Assembly (NCBI RefSeq): GCF_000143415.4
Contig: NW_003314358.1
Location: forward strand, 320,731 to 384,730
Source of the DNA: Selaginella moellendorffii
Taxonomy: Eukaryota > Streptophyta > Lycopodiopsida > Selaginellales > Selaginellaceae
Direction of reading: 5' to 3'
DNA: 64,000 nt
Under the pieces are notes generated by a model. That model was not told where the DNA came from and searched no databases. It saw nothing but the letters and a program-made list of their open reading frames with translations. Of this stretch, positions 10,429-21,670 are shown in pieces (position 1 is the stretch's first letter; every line of letters begins with the position of its first letter). The position numbers and the translations under genes were made by a program.

Positions 10429-12550
10429 TCATTGATGATGGTGATGGTGCTGCTGCTGCTGTTGCTGTCGATGGTTTTGATTCGATCCAGACGACCAGCT
10501 AAACAAGTTGAAAGGATCCACGCTGCTCTTTGGACCACCAGGAGAAGGATCACTGTTCCCAGGACCGCCGCCGCCGCCATCGCCACCTCCGCCACCGCCA
10601 CCACCACCACCACCTTCGTCATCCGATTTGTACTCGAGGAATCCCTTCTCCAGAATGGACGACAGCTCCGGCAGCTCCTCCAGCTCGGAGAAGAAATCCT
10701 CGTCCTGGGAGCTCGACCGGGACGTGTTTGTGTCGAATCCGATGTCCGCCAGGAGGTGCTGGTGGTGGAGGAGCGCTCGGCTGGGAACTTGGCGCTGCTG
10801 GTGCTGCTGGTGCTGGTGCTGCTGCGGGTGGTGGTGATCAACCTGCATTGGATCCGGCAAGTTGACGATGGAAACGAACGGGTTCTCCAGATGCCCGGCC
10901 GCGGCATTTGCTGCAGGATCCGTTTGATGGGCTTGTTGCATATCCTGCATGGACGAAGAACCGGGTCCACTCTCCTGCTGTGGCTGATTGTTTGAATCTT
11001 GCTGCCGAGTTGGCGAGGAAGCTGTGGTTGATCCTGACGCCGCGGCTGCCGTTGCTGCGGCGGCGGCGGCGGCGGCGGCTGCTGCTGCTGCTGCTGCTGC
11101 CATGGGACGGATCCTCGTTGTTCCAGCCAGGGAGTTTCGATGGGCCGGCCAGGGATGGTTGTGCTCGGAGGTGTAGGTGATGATCAGCATTGTCGGGTCG
11201 TTGCGGCTCCGCTCGACTTGCTTTCTCGCGGAGCAGCCTTTGGAGCTACTGCATCTGTAGTATCCCCTGGAAGCAAAAGCACGAGAAACCAGCGTGAGCA
11301 TTGCGAAATCCGAGCGAGACCCACGAGACCCAATGAGCGCGGGGATGGGGGGCAGTGAAATTCGGACAGACCCACGATGCCATGCAGTTGATAGATCGAT
11401 ATGGATATGAAGATCTTTGAGGAGCTCGCAGGAAAAAAAGTGGGAGAGAAGAAGATCTAGAGGAGAGGATGATCACATACCTGGGATACGGAGATCCTTT
11501 GATGGGTTTCTGCCCGTACTTTCTCCACGCCCACATATCTGAGGGAAGAACTTCTCCGGTCGGCTTGCCGCCGCCAGCCACGGGAACGCACACGATCCGC
11601 TTTTGCTGCATTTTCCGGCTGCCACAGACATGAACCAGCCATCAGAGATCAATCACCCAAGAAGAACTGACAAAACTCTCGGATCTCACAAGCATACGAT
11701 CATCGAAGTTAAGAACAAGGCAACAAGAAAGGAAAAGATCTCAAACTCACCGACAAGGAAATCTATGCAAAGTTGTCGCTTACCTGCGCTTGGATCCCTG
11801 ATGCTTGGAAGAATTGCTAGTGCTGTTGTTGCTAGCTGCGTTGCTGTTACTGTTGTCGGCAGTGGCGAGCGATGAATCCTTGCCCGCCGAGGGAGCCATG
11901 GTCGGGCTGGCCGGCGACGCGCAGTCGAAGCTCGACGCCGGCACATTCACGTCCGTCAAATCCAAGCTCCCAAACTCGTTCTTCACCGCCCCCGCTGGCG
12001 ACGAGCACGCAGACGACCGCTGGAAGTCGGCCTTGAGATCGTCCAGGAAGGTGAGCGAGCGGCTGTGCGAGAAGATGGTATCGAAGTCTGGCACCTCCAA
12101 AGGCTCGCGCTTGACGAGGCCGCCGCTGGTGGAAGCGCTACCGCCACCACCACCGCCACCACCGCCATGGAACAAGCTCGAGGGAGCCGGGTGGTGGTGG
12201 TGGTGGTGGAAATCGCTCAAATCGGCTGCCGGGACCAAATTCCCGCTGATGAGCTCCAGGAATCCTCCAGCTCCCATCCTAGCCTCTGGAAAACTTGCTG
12301 CCGATCCTACTGCTGCCACTGGTGGTGGTGGGGGAGGAGACGATGACGAACTATTCAATCTCTCCACGCCAATGGCTGGCAAATTCTGCTGCGACGACGA
12401 GGAGCAAGATCGGGGAGGCGAGTCGGGGATGGTGGCGTTGCTGCAAATCCCGGCGCTGCGAACAATGGCTCCTAAATCCCCATCGTGCTGCTGCTGCATT
12501 CTACTCCGCGTCTCCACAACTTGCAAAACCCCGGAAACAGTTTGACACAT
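10429..12550 (-). CDS. WRKY transcription factor, group IIe
   Basis: Three exons (12550-11784, 11618-11481, 11266-10429) give exactly 581 codons with the stop. WRKYGQK sits at residues 287-293, followed by the zinc finger CSSSKGC (C-X5-C) and HNH. The sequence [20 protein letters not shown] marks group IIe. The second intron interrupts the Arg codon just before GYY, the R-type intron expected for this group. The protein binds W-box promoter elements in the nucleus. Outside the DNA-binding domain it is dominated by homopolymers: His and Gly runs in exon 1, and Ala, Gly, Gln and terminal His runs in exon 3. These repeats explain many spurious open frames on both strands. Splice donors and acceptors are canonical, and nothing is broken. 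Confidence 0.95.
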
Positions 12551-13168
12551 GAGGAGAGAGCTCGCTCTAAGAACTGAACCAGAAGATCATAGGAAAGGAG
12601 GGAGCGAGGAAAAAAAAACTAAAAAAAAGGACTGGAAGAACGCCAAGAAGAACAGCAAGAAGAAACTTTCTTCACGGAAGAACACCGCGACTTTTTCGCT
12701 CTCTCTTTTTTTCCCCGTTTAACTGGCAGAATGGTCGGGAGATTTCGGCAATGGGTCGCCGGATCACTGCTCAAAATCCCACCTTGGCGGTGGAAACCTG
12801 GTGAAAAAAGTAAAGACTTGTTACCGTGGAGCTGTTCTTGCAGGAGCAGTGGTAGTAGAAGTAGCTCGCGAGAAGCAATGCCGCGCCTCTAGCGGAAGAA
12901 TCCATATTGGCACCCAAGAGACAACGAGGCAAGCATTCCAGCAGGAGAGATAGAAAGAAAAAACCTCACATCCCAGCCGACTTAATACTCGTGTCCATGA
13001 TCTCTTCCAGCACAGGCAGCAAGGAAGAAAGTTTAGATTCCTGGTGTGGAATATCGCGAAAGAATAAAAGGTAGAGAAAGGATGGATTGAGACACTCCCG
13101 ATCGAGACGATCAAATCGCTCGATGGAAAAGTGGGAGCCCAAGAGTCCCGCTCCTCCGACGAAAAAAT

Positions 13169-13169
13169 C

Positions 13170-13194
<25 letters not shown>
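13169..13194. repeat. (GA)n microsatellite
   Basis: About twelve GA units, about 620 bp upstream of the WRKY start. Confidence 0.9.
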
Positions 13195-13200
<6 letters not shown>

Positions 13201-13390
13201 CAGCAAACAAGCCGGCGATCAGATCTTTCACTGATCAAGCAAGACTATTGCGACCCAAAGAAGCTTCACATCTTTCCTCCAAATTCTTCACTCTTTTTTC
13301 TTCCCGGAGCTCCGTTAGCCCCGCCGATGATCCTGACTCTTTTGGAACCCCCACTTTTGTCAAACTAGCTCATGGAAAGAGGAGGATTTA

Positions 13391-13412
13391 CACACACACA
13401 CACACACACACA
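13391..13412. repeat. (AC)n microsatellite
   Basis: About eleven AC units, seen directly. Confidence 0.9.
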
Positions 13413-15579
13413 AAGTACTGCAAGTATATCATGGTGGCTACTTGTGTGCGTTGGTTGTGTGAGAAGAAAGGAGTGAAACTAAGTGTGTTTGTGTGGGTGT
13501 GAGAGAGATTGAGAAAGCTGTGAATACCTAAGTGTGTGAACTGTGTTGCCCAGCATTTGATCTGATTTCCCAAAAAATTCCCTCCTTTTTGCCAAAGAGA
13601 AGGTATTTCTCCTAGTTTTTCGAAGAGAATTCAAGCTCAACAAGGGCCTTGTTATCAGCCCAAGTTGTGAATTCTATTCATCAACAGGTGTTCATCTCCA
13701 GGAGGAAAAGAAGGGATGAGAGCTGGGCTTCCATTCAAATAAATACATGGAAAACAAGTAGAAATGTCGTATATCATACCACCAGCTCCTGTAGATTATG
13801 CGGTATGCCTACATGTATGTGTATGATGATGATGTATGGGTGGTGTCATCTCAGTTGCGTGTGAAACCCTACTTTGCGGTTTTGGCTGGACCACGTTCGT
13901 TTGTTTTGGAATTTAGAATTGTCATTGAATGATCCACATGAGCAAGACTAAGCACGATGGAGCACATTTTATCTACCCAAGGAGTTTCATCCAAATTAGA
14001 TGACCCAAACGATAGATCTAACAATGTTTTGTTTGTGATATGGACAAGATCTATGTACAAAAGATGATAACCCTACCGCACAGTTTCAAAATGAACCATC
14101 GATTCGCGGGCCTTTTATGTCCGGCGTTACTTTCTTTGGAAGCATGAACTTACCTTTACCACGAAAGTATTTACCCGTTGGTAACTCCCCGTGAAAACAA
14201 AATGGCGGACGGTTAGGTAAAATATGGAGAAGGTCTGACTTGGTGCATTAAATGTGCGCACGTTCGGGCCATGGGGGCCATGCATGTGCCATAGATAGCC
14301 ATCCGAGATTCCCTGGCATCTCTCACCATGCATGCTTGATGCTTATACCCATGCGGATGATGTCATCATGGGCATCATGATGGCCCATGATTCATAATTG
14401 TCGGCCGCCGTACGGGAGTACGGTAAAGGCCGCGCGCACTCAATGTCAACGCGGTCCAGGCGTTGCCACGCGGAAAGCGCGCCCAAAGTCAAATACCCCC
14501 TGTCGGATGTCAAAACCCCCGGGATTCCACCGTGGTCCACGCCCCCCGCCGTACAGCCACTGAGTTGTGGAAGTGGAGTGGTTTGTTTTGGAGGCCTTTC
14601 TGTCCGTACCTCTTTTTTTCTTTTCTTTTTTGGAGATTCCTTCCGTATGAATTAGGGCTCACGCGAAACGTAGCGTACGGATGATTCGTGTTTCAAGGAT
14701 ACATTGTTTACTCTATCCTTGGGGACCAAAGTCTTTGAAGACGTTGGATTTGTTTTGAGGGAGCAATGGGAGCTCATCACGACCAAGTTTTCGGGGAAAT
14801 TTATGGTGGTGGCATCGTCGTGCAACACACATAAGTGTGGGATCGATCATAGCTGGAGCTGGCATGGACCAAGATCAAACATTTCCTGGTGTGACTGAGG
14901 AGTGCTCATGATCTCCAAATGTTTAATGGTTTACTGGGATGGATCCCGGCATTGTGTACACGTGAAGCTTTTAACTACCACAGCTGCAAATGGATCACGC
15001 CCCACATCTTCTCTTTGTCAATCTCATCGAAATTAGGATCAAACGTATAGTACTTCGTCTAGTTTCTTATGTTGACAGTAACACTCGAGCGATTTGCATT
15101 AGATTAGAATTGTGATAAAGACAGTGGTCTTGGCAACTTCTAAGAGGATTTCTAAGCAGGAAGCAGAATACAATATTCGGGTTTGGACAGAATATCCAAA
15201 CCTAAGAATATTCTGCTAGCAAATAACTCTTTAGACGGAATATCCCCGAAGAACCCTTTAAAATGGGGTCACTCGACTTTAGAGCGTTCATTCTTCGGTC
15301 CCGCGCCATAGCCGTGTATAGGAGTGGCCTGAGATTGACAAAACGGGCACCAAGCTCTTCTCGAGGTACTTACCATCGCTTAAAAGCTTCCAATCGATCC
15401 TTCTTTTTTGATTCTTCCTTTAGATGAGCTCAAGAACACCATTCGAGCGGAGATGGAGAAGAATCGAGCAGTGACAGACCCAGCAGCAATCCGCTACCTC
15501 ATCAGCGATGGCCTGCAAAGGATAAAAGAACTGCAAACGATGCTTAGCATCCAAGGAAACGATTAAGCAGCCAACAGCA

Positions 15580-16919
15580 CTAGAAGCGTTTCTTCTCGTA
15601 AGAAACGAGGCCGTGAACACCGCCCTCGACTTGGGCAGCTCCTGATCGAACCTGGTTGATGAGAAGCAATGGTTTAGTATCGAAAAATCGAATTTTTTTT
15701 GTTAAGTACCTCTAGCCTTATGTGTCCATCGTATAAAGCCTTGTGTGCTTCTTTCACGGACTTAACTCCCAGGTCTTGGAATCCTTGCTTCACGGCTTGC
15801 ATAGTGTATGGAATCAACCGCAAGACGGAGCCCTTGTCCGCGACAGTCCCCGAGACACCTTGCGCGATCTTCATCTTGGCTTTCTCACCGAGGTAGCGAG
15901 CATCGCTCCCTTTAGCCATGGCTTCCAGAGATCCCATTCCTCGGTAAACTTTGAGACGCTGTCCATCCTGGAAGAACAGTTTCGAGGGAAAACTTAAACT
16001 TAAAAGACGGGAGAAGAAAATGCTTTACCCTGTCGAAGTAGTCGCCGGGAGCTTCTTCGGTTCCAGCGAGAAAGCTTCCCATCATCACGGTCGAAGCGCC
16101 GAGAGTGAGAGCCTTGACAATATGTCCGGAGTTGGAAATCCCTCCGTCAGCTATCACAGGGATTCCAAACTTTCGAGCGATGGACGAGGTCTTATACACC
16201 GCTGTTGCCTAGAGAAACCAAGATCAATCTCTACACGAGACAAAGCTAGAAAAAACTACCTGTCCTCTTCCAACAGCACAAACTTCTTGAGTTGTGCATA
16301 TAGAACCCGATCCCATTCCAACTCTGAGAGCGTCGGCACCGGCCTCGATCAGATTCCGGGCTTGCTGCATCGTCACCACATTGCCAGCGATCACGTCCAC
16401 CTCCGGGAACCATTTCTTCGCGTAGCCAAGCATCTCCCTCTGATAGATCGAGTCCCCCTGCGAGCTATCCAGGATAACCACGTCCACCCCGGCTTCCACG
16501 AGGAGCTTGAGCCTCTCCTTGTCGGCTTCCCTCGTACCTATGGCAGCGCCGACCAAAACACGCCCATCTTTTCCCAGAGATGGCGTGGATCCTACCTCTA
16601 AGCTCGCGCTCTTGGCGGCTCTCACCAGGGATGCTTGCTCCGCCGGCGAGCTGTTGTAATGGATGAAGCCGATGCCGCCGGCGCGCGCCATCGCCACCGC
16701 CATGGAGGATTCCGTGACGGTGTCCATCGGGGAGGAGAGGCAGGGCGCCGCGACTCGGATATTTCGCGTGAGCTGCGACGAGAGATCGACGGCGTCGGCC
16801 GGGAAATCGATGTAGCGCGGCAGGCAGATGATGTCGTCGTAGGTGTAGGAGAATCCCTGATTGAACAAGCGCGCAGCGCCATAGCCGTCCTCCTCGCCCG
16901 CATTGCCATTGACCTCCAT
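15580..16919 (-). CDS. IMPDH: Inosine-5'-monophosphate dehydrogenase lacking the CBS (Bateman) module
   Basis: This enzyme oxidises IMP to XMP with NAD+, the rate-limiting step of GMP synthesis. Four exons (16919-16260, 16208-16029, 15967-15710, 15651-15580) encode 389 residues. The barrel is complete: [26 protein letters not shown], the catalytic loop GSICTTQEV (nucleophile Cys208), [25 protein letters not shown], the flap RY dyad with AQGVSG, and the C-terminal [13 protein letters not shown]. Most family members are about 500 residues because two CBS domains of about 120 residues interrupt the barrel. Here the chain runs from SLVRAAKS (about 97-104) to [16 protein letters not shown] (113-128) inside one exon, so the module is absent, not hidden in an intron. 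The gene starts 40 bp after the stop of the TIM23-like gene on the same strand. Confidence 0.95.
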
Positions 16920-16980
16920 GGACGAAAAACTAGGGTTTATGCTATAAACCCTAAAATTGTCAAGATTTAGGGTTTATCAG
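16920..16980 (-). promoter_or_regulatory. Telo-box cluster at the TIM23-IMPDH junction
   Basis: Three AAACCCTA-type motifs occur on the two strands within 60 bp, the most upstream one overlapping the last codons of the TIM23-like gene. They lie directly before the IMPDH ATG, so the IMPDH promoter probably sits in the 3' end of its neighbour. Confidence 0.5.
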
Positions 16981-17370
16981 GAACTCCCGGGCGAGAAGAA
17001 TCGCGGCCGCGATCAATCCACCAGAGGCTCCAGCGACGCTCGCGGGGCGGATTCCAGCGGCGGATCTGAAAATGGCGCCTGTTCCAGCGGTCGCGGCGAT
17101 GAAGCTGGCCGGATCGTCCCTCCCCCGCGCGCAAACCAAGCCATTGTGGAGAGAGGCATAGACGAACCCTACAGTGCCCAGAGAAGCGCCGGCCTTGCGT
17201 CCCCTGTGCCCGGCCATGTTGAGAATTTGATTGATCCGGAGCTTGAGAGTGTCGCTGGCGTCGCCGAACCGCAAGCAATCCATCACAGCCGTAGCGCCGC
17301 CGACGAACGCTCCAGTGAGAAATCCAGCGCCAGAGAAGAACACGAGATCGTCTAGAAAATCCCTCTCCAT
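16960..17370 (-). CDS. TIM17/TIM22/TIM23-family inner-membrane translocase subunit (TIM23-like)
   Basis: A single-exon gene of 136 residues. It shows the family pattern of four Gly/Ala-rich membrane segments: FFSGAGFLTGAFVGGATAV, ASLGTVGFVYASLHNGLV, AATAGTGAIFRSAAGIR and ASVAGASGGLIAAAILLAR. The loop KLRINQILNMAGHRGRKAG matches the conserved TIM23 loop (LKLRxNxxLNxxGxxGRxxG). TIM23 forms the presequence-protein channel of the mitochondrial inner membrane. The usual N-terminal hydrophilic region of TIM23 is nearly absent, so this may be a short paralogue. Its ATG is only 21 bp from the divergent ADR start codon, and its stop is 40 bp from the IMPDH start. Confidence 0.82.
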   Translation of the reverse strand: MERDFLDDLVFFSGAGFLTGAFVGGATAVMDCLRFGDASDTLKLRINQILNMAGHRGRKAGASLGTVGFVYASLHNGLVCARGRDDPASFIAATAGTGAIFRSAAGIRPASVAGASGGLIAAAILLAREFLINPKS

Positions 17371-17391
17371 TGTTCTTTATTTTAGGGTTTA
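17371..17391. promoter_or_regulatory. 21-bp spacer between divergent start codons
   Basis: TIM23-like (minus) and ADR (plus) ATGs are separated by 21 bp containing TTTTAGGGTTTAA, a telo-box. The transcripts must overlap, or one gene must start further inside. Confidence 0.5.
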
Positions 17392-19494
17392 ATGAAGGTT
17401 TTGGCTATGGCGCGACGAGCGTCGCGGCTTGGCCTCCGGTTCCCTGGCCGATCACGCGATCTGTGCACTGGCAGCGACGATTTTGGAATGCCTCTGCACG
17501 TTTGCGTCGTGGGGAGCGGTCCGGCGGGATTCTATGTCGCGAAAAAGGTTTGATCGGTTCTCAAGGTTTGTGCAAGAAAGCGACAATCGCTCGGCATTTT
17601 CGCAGCTTCTCAAGCGTTTTGATTTCGCGAGGGTGGATATATTGGAGCGCTTGCCAGCGCCGTTTGGTCTAGTGCGATCGGGGGTTGCTCCAGACCATCC
17701 GGAAACAAAGGTAAAGAGACTTGTCTCGAGTTTGTGTTGTTCTCAACTTTGTGTGGTGTGGAACCACAGGTTGTGATCAATCAGTTTTCCCGCACCGCAG
17801 AGGACGAAAGGTGCCGATTTTTCGGTAATGTGTGCCTGGGAACGGATGTTTCTCTGGAAGAACTTCGAAAGATCTATCATGTAGTAGTTCTTGCATATGG
17901 AGCTGAGAGCGATCACAGGCTCGGAATTCCTGGAGAGGTTTGAGTTCTTTCTTTTCTTTTTTCTCGTTTTAATTTAACGTTGGAACAGGACTTGGAAGGA
18001 GTTTTTTCTGCAAGACAATTTGTCTGGTGGTATAATGGACACCCAGATGGCAAGGACTTGCCGATCAATCTGAACAATGTGGAAACTGCTGTGGTCCTTG
18101 GCCAGGTTTTGATCTTCAAGTTTTCTTTTGTTTTGCTTTTGTTTTGCTTTTTAAAGAGAATGCCTGATCGTGTCCAGGGAAACGTAGCCCTTGACGTTGC
18201 ACGAATCTTACTTCGTTCTCCCAGCGAACTGTCAAGCACAGACATTGCCGAGCATGCCGTGAAGGCACTGCGAACGAGCCGCATCAGGTTTCTTTCATCC
18301 CTTTTTCTTTGGCTTCGGTGATTAGAACTGTTTGGCAGGAACGCTTAGAAAAGTATACGTTGTTGGTAGGCGTGGTCCAGTGCAGGCAGCTTGCACGGCC
18401 AAGGAGCTGAGAGAAATTCTTGGTTGGTTTTATAGACTTCTGATATGTATGACGGCTGAAATCTTCCACAGGGTTGAAAGGTGTGGAAATCGTCATCAAC
18501 GAGGCTGACTTGCAAACAACCGATTGCGACTTGGTACGTGAACTTACTCTTTCTTTCCGTTTTTTCTGACACATCATGTCTGAAGGAAGAGCTGCAAAGT
18601 AGTAGAATACACAAGCGTGTTTTCGATCTGTTTTGCAAAAGCGCGACATTTACCAAGTGCGCTGGAAGAGATAAGCAGCTGCAATTTGTGTTCTTCAGAG
18701 CACCGGTATCATTGTTGGCTGCCGAAGATGGCATCCATGTTAGAGGAGTTCATCTCCAGAAAACACGTCTAGAAGGCAAGTAGCTGCGATGTTTCCAGAC
18801 GCATGCTTAAAACTTTTCTAGCAGGAAGCAATCCGCGAAAGCTTGTAGGAACTGGAGAGTTCGAGGAGCTGGATTGCGGGTATGCCTGTTACCTTTAAGT
18901 TCCATACTGATCACTTAAAATTCGTCAGGCTGGTGCTGAAAAGCATTGGATACAAGTCTCTACCTGTGCCTGATTTGCCTTTCGACCATAAGAAAGGTTA
19001 GAAAAGCGTTTTTTTGGTTCACCACTTTTAAAGCGACTGGTCTGTAACTTTCGCAGGCGTGGTGCCGAATTACTTCGGACGCGTGCGCTCAAGCGATGCT
19101 ACGAATGAGACTGAGCGTGGGCTGTACGTGGCGGGATGGCTCAAGCGTGGCCCGACTGGAATCATTGGAACGAACGAAGTTTGCGCACAAGAAGTGGTAA
19201 TGGAATGAGAAGTTCTTTCTCCTTTCGTGGGAAGCTTATGAAGTTACATTCCAGGTGACGAGCATTGAAGAGGACGTGAACAGAGCAGTAGTGAGCAACC
19301 TAAAGGAAGTTCCCGGAAGCGTTGGGCTGGAATCCATTCTAAGCGAGAAAAACAAGCGCTACATAACGTTTGAAGGCTGGGAGAGATTGAACGAGACCGA
19401 GATGGAGAAAGGCGCTGTCAAAGGCAAGCCGCGGGAGAAGATCGTTGGCATTGACGAAGCACTCGCAATTGGTTTGGCCAAGGAAAAAGAGTAA
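17392..19494 (+). CDS. NADPH:adrenodoxin (ferredoxin) oxidoreductase, mitochondrial
   Basis: A flavoenzyme passing electrons from NADPH to mitochondrial ferredoxin for Fe-S cluster assembly, biotin or sterol chemistry. The first ATG opens an Arg-rich presequence (MKVLAMARRASRLGLR). FAD-binding VVGSGPAGFY follows near residue 40, then ILERLPAPFGLVRSGVAPDHPETK (family hallmark), the NADP segment GQGNVALDVARILL, VVGRRGPVQAACTAKELRE, and the C-terminal GLYVAGWLKRGPTGIIGTN. About ten introns of 45-75 nt interrupt it; the first is at about 17549-17611. The stop is at 19492-19494. An alternative in-frame ATG lies 15 bp downstream. The gene is intact and converges with the CDC50 gene 133 bp away. Confidence 0.93.
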
Positions 19495-19626
19495 ACTTCC
19501 TTCTCAGAACTTCGCTTATTTTGCGATAACCATTCTTTGTTTCTCTTCAATACAAGGTCGATTTACAGTATGGACAGTGCATGGAAGATATAATAAGGCA
19601 TTCCAAAGAAACAAAAAGCTCGTTCT

Positions 19627-21071
19627 CTATGACAGGCCATTAACATTACCTTTCCTGTTCCAGGACAAGTAGGAGGTATCTCCAAGAGGCCTGAAAGGTA
19701 TGGCATTAGCTCAAGAACAGGAAGAAAAAACTTTCAAGTTTGGATGCTCACCTGGGAGTCTTGTAGTGAATGAGGAAGAAGACGATCGCGAGAAAGATGC
19801 AGAGAACACCGACTGTGAGATAAGCAATCCCCAAGAAGTTGTTCTTGCCACCGAGCCAGCTTGTCGTAGAGAGGACGAGCTTCTTCTTGCCGCCAAACTC
19901 GTAAGTGTTGTAAACGTTCGCGATGTTTACGCTTATAATCTCTCCGGCCTGGAGATCTGTCTCGATTTTTCCCCACAGCTTTCGAAACGTTGGTAACGCC
20001 GCGGATCTCATCCACACGATCAAGTCCTCGGCCTCGCTTAACTGATGAGAAAAGAAACGCACAAAAGAAACAACGAAGGCTTAGAGGTGACTTCAAAGCT
20101 AAAAGCTTGTCAAAGTTTTCACTCACTGGCTGTGAAACGTTTAGTCCAGCTCCTCCGATGAACGCGCTGTTGCTCTCGTTCCTGTTTAGATTGTTGGGAA
20201 AGTTCGAGGGAAATACCGTGCTCCCAAACTTGTGATCGCGGTCACTCTTCCAGGAGATGCCGCGCTTGTTGACGGGGATTGGCGCACTGTTCTGGCGGCG
20301 GAATTCGTAAGTGTCGTTGAAAAGACTCCACGCGATGAGGCCGCACGGGATGATAGGCGTGTTGTTGAACTGCTTTAGCGGCTTGCAGCTATCCAGATCG
20401 CTGTTGGAGGTGCTGGCTCCATCCAAGAGCTGCTTGTCACTTCTACTCTTCACATACCTGGAACGAGCAATTGGATTGGATCATCAAAGAAGAAGAAAAA
20501 AAAGTTTGAAACGATACCTTCGGTGGTTTTGATAGTAGTGATCGAGCTGATAGTACACATAGACGGGGTTGTTCATCTTCTTTGGAACCTGGAAAACGCA
20601 GCTTTAACAAAGAACTTGTTAACGACTGGAAGAACTCACGGTGAGTGTCACCGGGCAGGATTTATTAATAGTATCGTCCTGGATATATCGTATCCTTGCC
20701 TCCTTAGTTGTGATATTAGCCGGAAGACAAGAGGTTTCGTACTGCTCGACGATCTCCACGACGCTGTTGGACGCAAGCAACGCAATGGCTCCAATGGGAA
20801 TAAAAATGGCGCCGACGAGCATCAAAATAGCGATTACCTGCGCGAGAGAAACCATCAAACCAAAATCGATCGATCCAGGACAACACATACCCAGCCAGGG
20901 GTCAAAAGAGGCTTGCAAGCGGGAAGCTCTTGCTGTGTAAACTTAGAATCTACAAAACCCGAAAATCCCGATCTAAGAACTCCAGCAACGAGAAGAAATC
21001 CCCTTACATTTCGGCTTGCGTGATGGCTTGGCGGAGGCGCCGGCGGAGCTGCTGGCCGCATCGTTGCTCAT
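19627..21071 (-). CDS. ALIS: CDC50/LEM3 family protein (ALA-interacting subunit, ALIS)
   Basis: This is the beta subunit of P4-ATPase phospholipid flippases, required for their ER exit and activity. The ATG at 21071 gives [11 protein letters not shown], a short cytosolic N-terminus. Next come [18 protein letters not shown] and the first membrane helix ([19 protein letters not shown]), the extracellular domain with Cys pairs and N-glycosylation sequons (NDT, NES, NVS), a second helix ([23 protein letters not shown]), and the typical end [13 protein letters not shown]. Exons are separated by introns of about 45-60 nt. The last small exon (about 19684-19627) was found from the acceptor TTTCAG and conserved PLGD. 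All family hallmarks are present. Confidence 0.93.
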
Positions 21072-21670
21072 CGCGTGCGCCTCGAATCTATCAGCAGCCG
21101 GAGTGGAATGGAATCGCAGCTCCCACAACGCGCTGCGAATGCCAAGAACCCTAAATCACACTATATTCCTCTTGACCGAATAAAAGTAGATTAAAAAACG
21201 CGGTCTACACGTGGCACGATCACGGCCGTCACTGGAGACTGGGCTGCCACGTCAGCCCTCAATCTGATTTTCTCGTGGTGGGGAACTTAACCGCCAACAG
21301 GTGCTTGCGCGCGCCTTTGCATCATCCGCCATATCATCCTCACTTTGCTCCTTTCTACTCTTCCCTCCCAGCTAGGTTTTCTAGAATTTAGGGCAAGACA
21401 GGGAGGGAGAAGCGCGGATTCTCCGATCGATGGCGCAGAGCTGCCGTCGGCTGGGATTCCCATGGCGCCAGTGATCCGGTGGTGAAATTTCGGGATCCAC
21501 ATCGCCGAGCGCTCCAGCAGCATTGCCGATCGAGAGCGGGCTATGGTGGGAAGCCCAGGGGCCGCGACGCTGCCGCATTTTAGGGTTTTGGAGGAGGCTT
21601 AGGGTTCTCTCGCGCGGGGAAGAGAAGCATGAGGAGAAAGATCGCGCTGAGCTGAGCTGATGCTCGCAAA
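21072..21670. promoter_or_regulatory. Divergent intergenic region, ALIS / Ca2+-ATPase
   Basis: About 600 bp between divergent genes; contains the promoters and 5' UTRs of both by position. CCTAAA and TTTAGGGTTTTGG (about 21577-21592) are telo-box-like. No coding sequence was recognised. Confidence 0.4.

Larger units (their letters stand above)
12551..15579. other. Intergenic: WRKY 5' flank and spacer, no gene recognised
   Basis: Three kilobases without a supported gene. The first 700 bp probably hold the WRKY 5' UTR and promoter (GA and CA microsatellites). Between 14.1 and 14.6 kb are short palindromic GATG/CATC motifs and a GC-rich patch. Open frames are short and lack family similarity. 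Confidence 0.45.

Noticed and set aside
10430..12350. Long plus-strand open frames opposite the WRKY gene
   Set aside because: Antisense shadows of homopolymer-coding exons (His, Ala, Gln, Gly runs).
12821..13238. Minus-strand open frames with a Ser-Leu run upstream of WRKY
   Set aside because: They are produced by the GA microsatellite and lack codon or family signals; likely WRKY 5' UTR or promoter.
14320..14400. Possible hairpin of GATG/CATC motifs suggesting a microRNA
   Set aside because: Arms are short and imperfect, and no known miRNA sequence is recognised.
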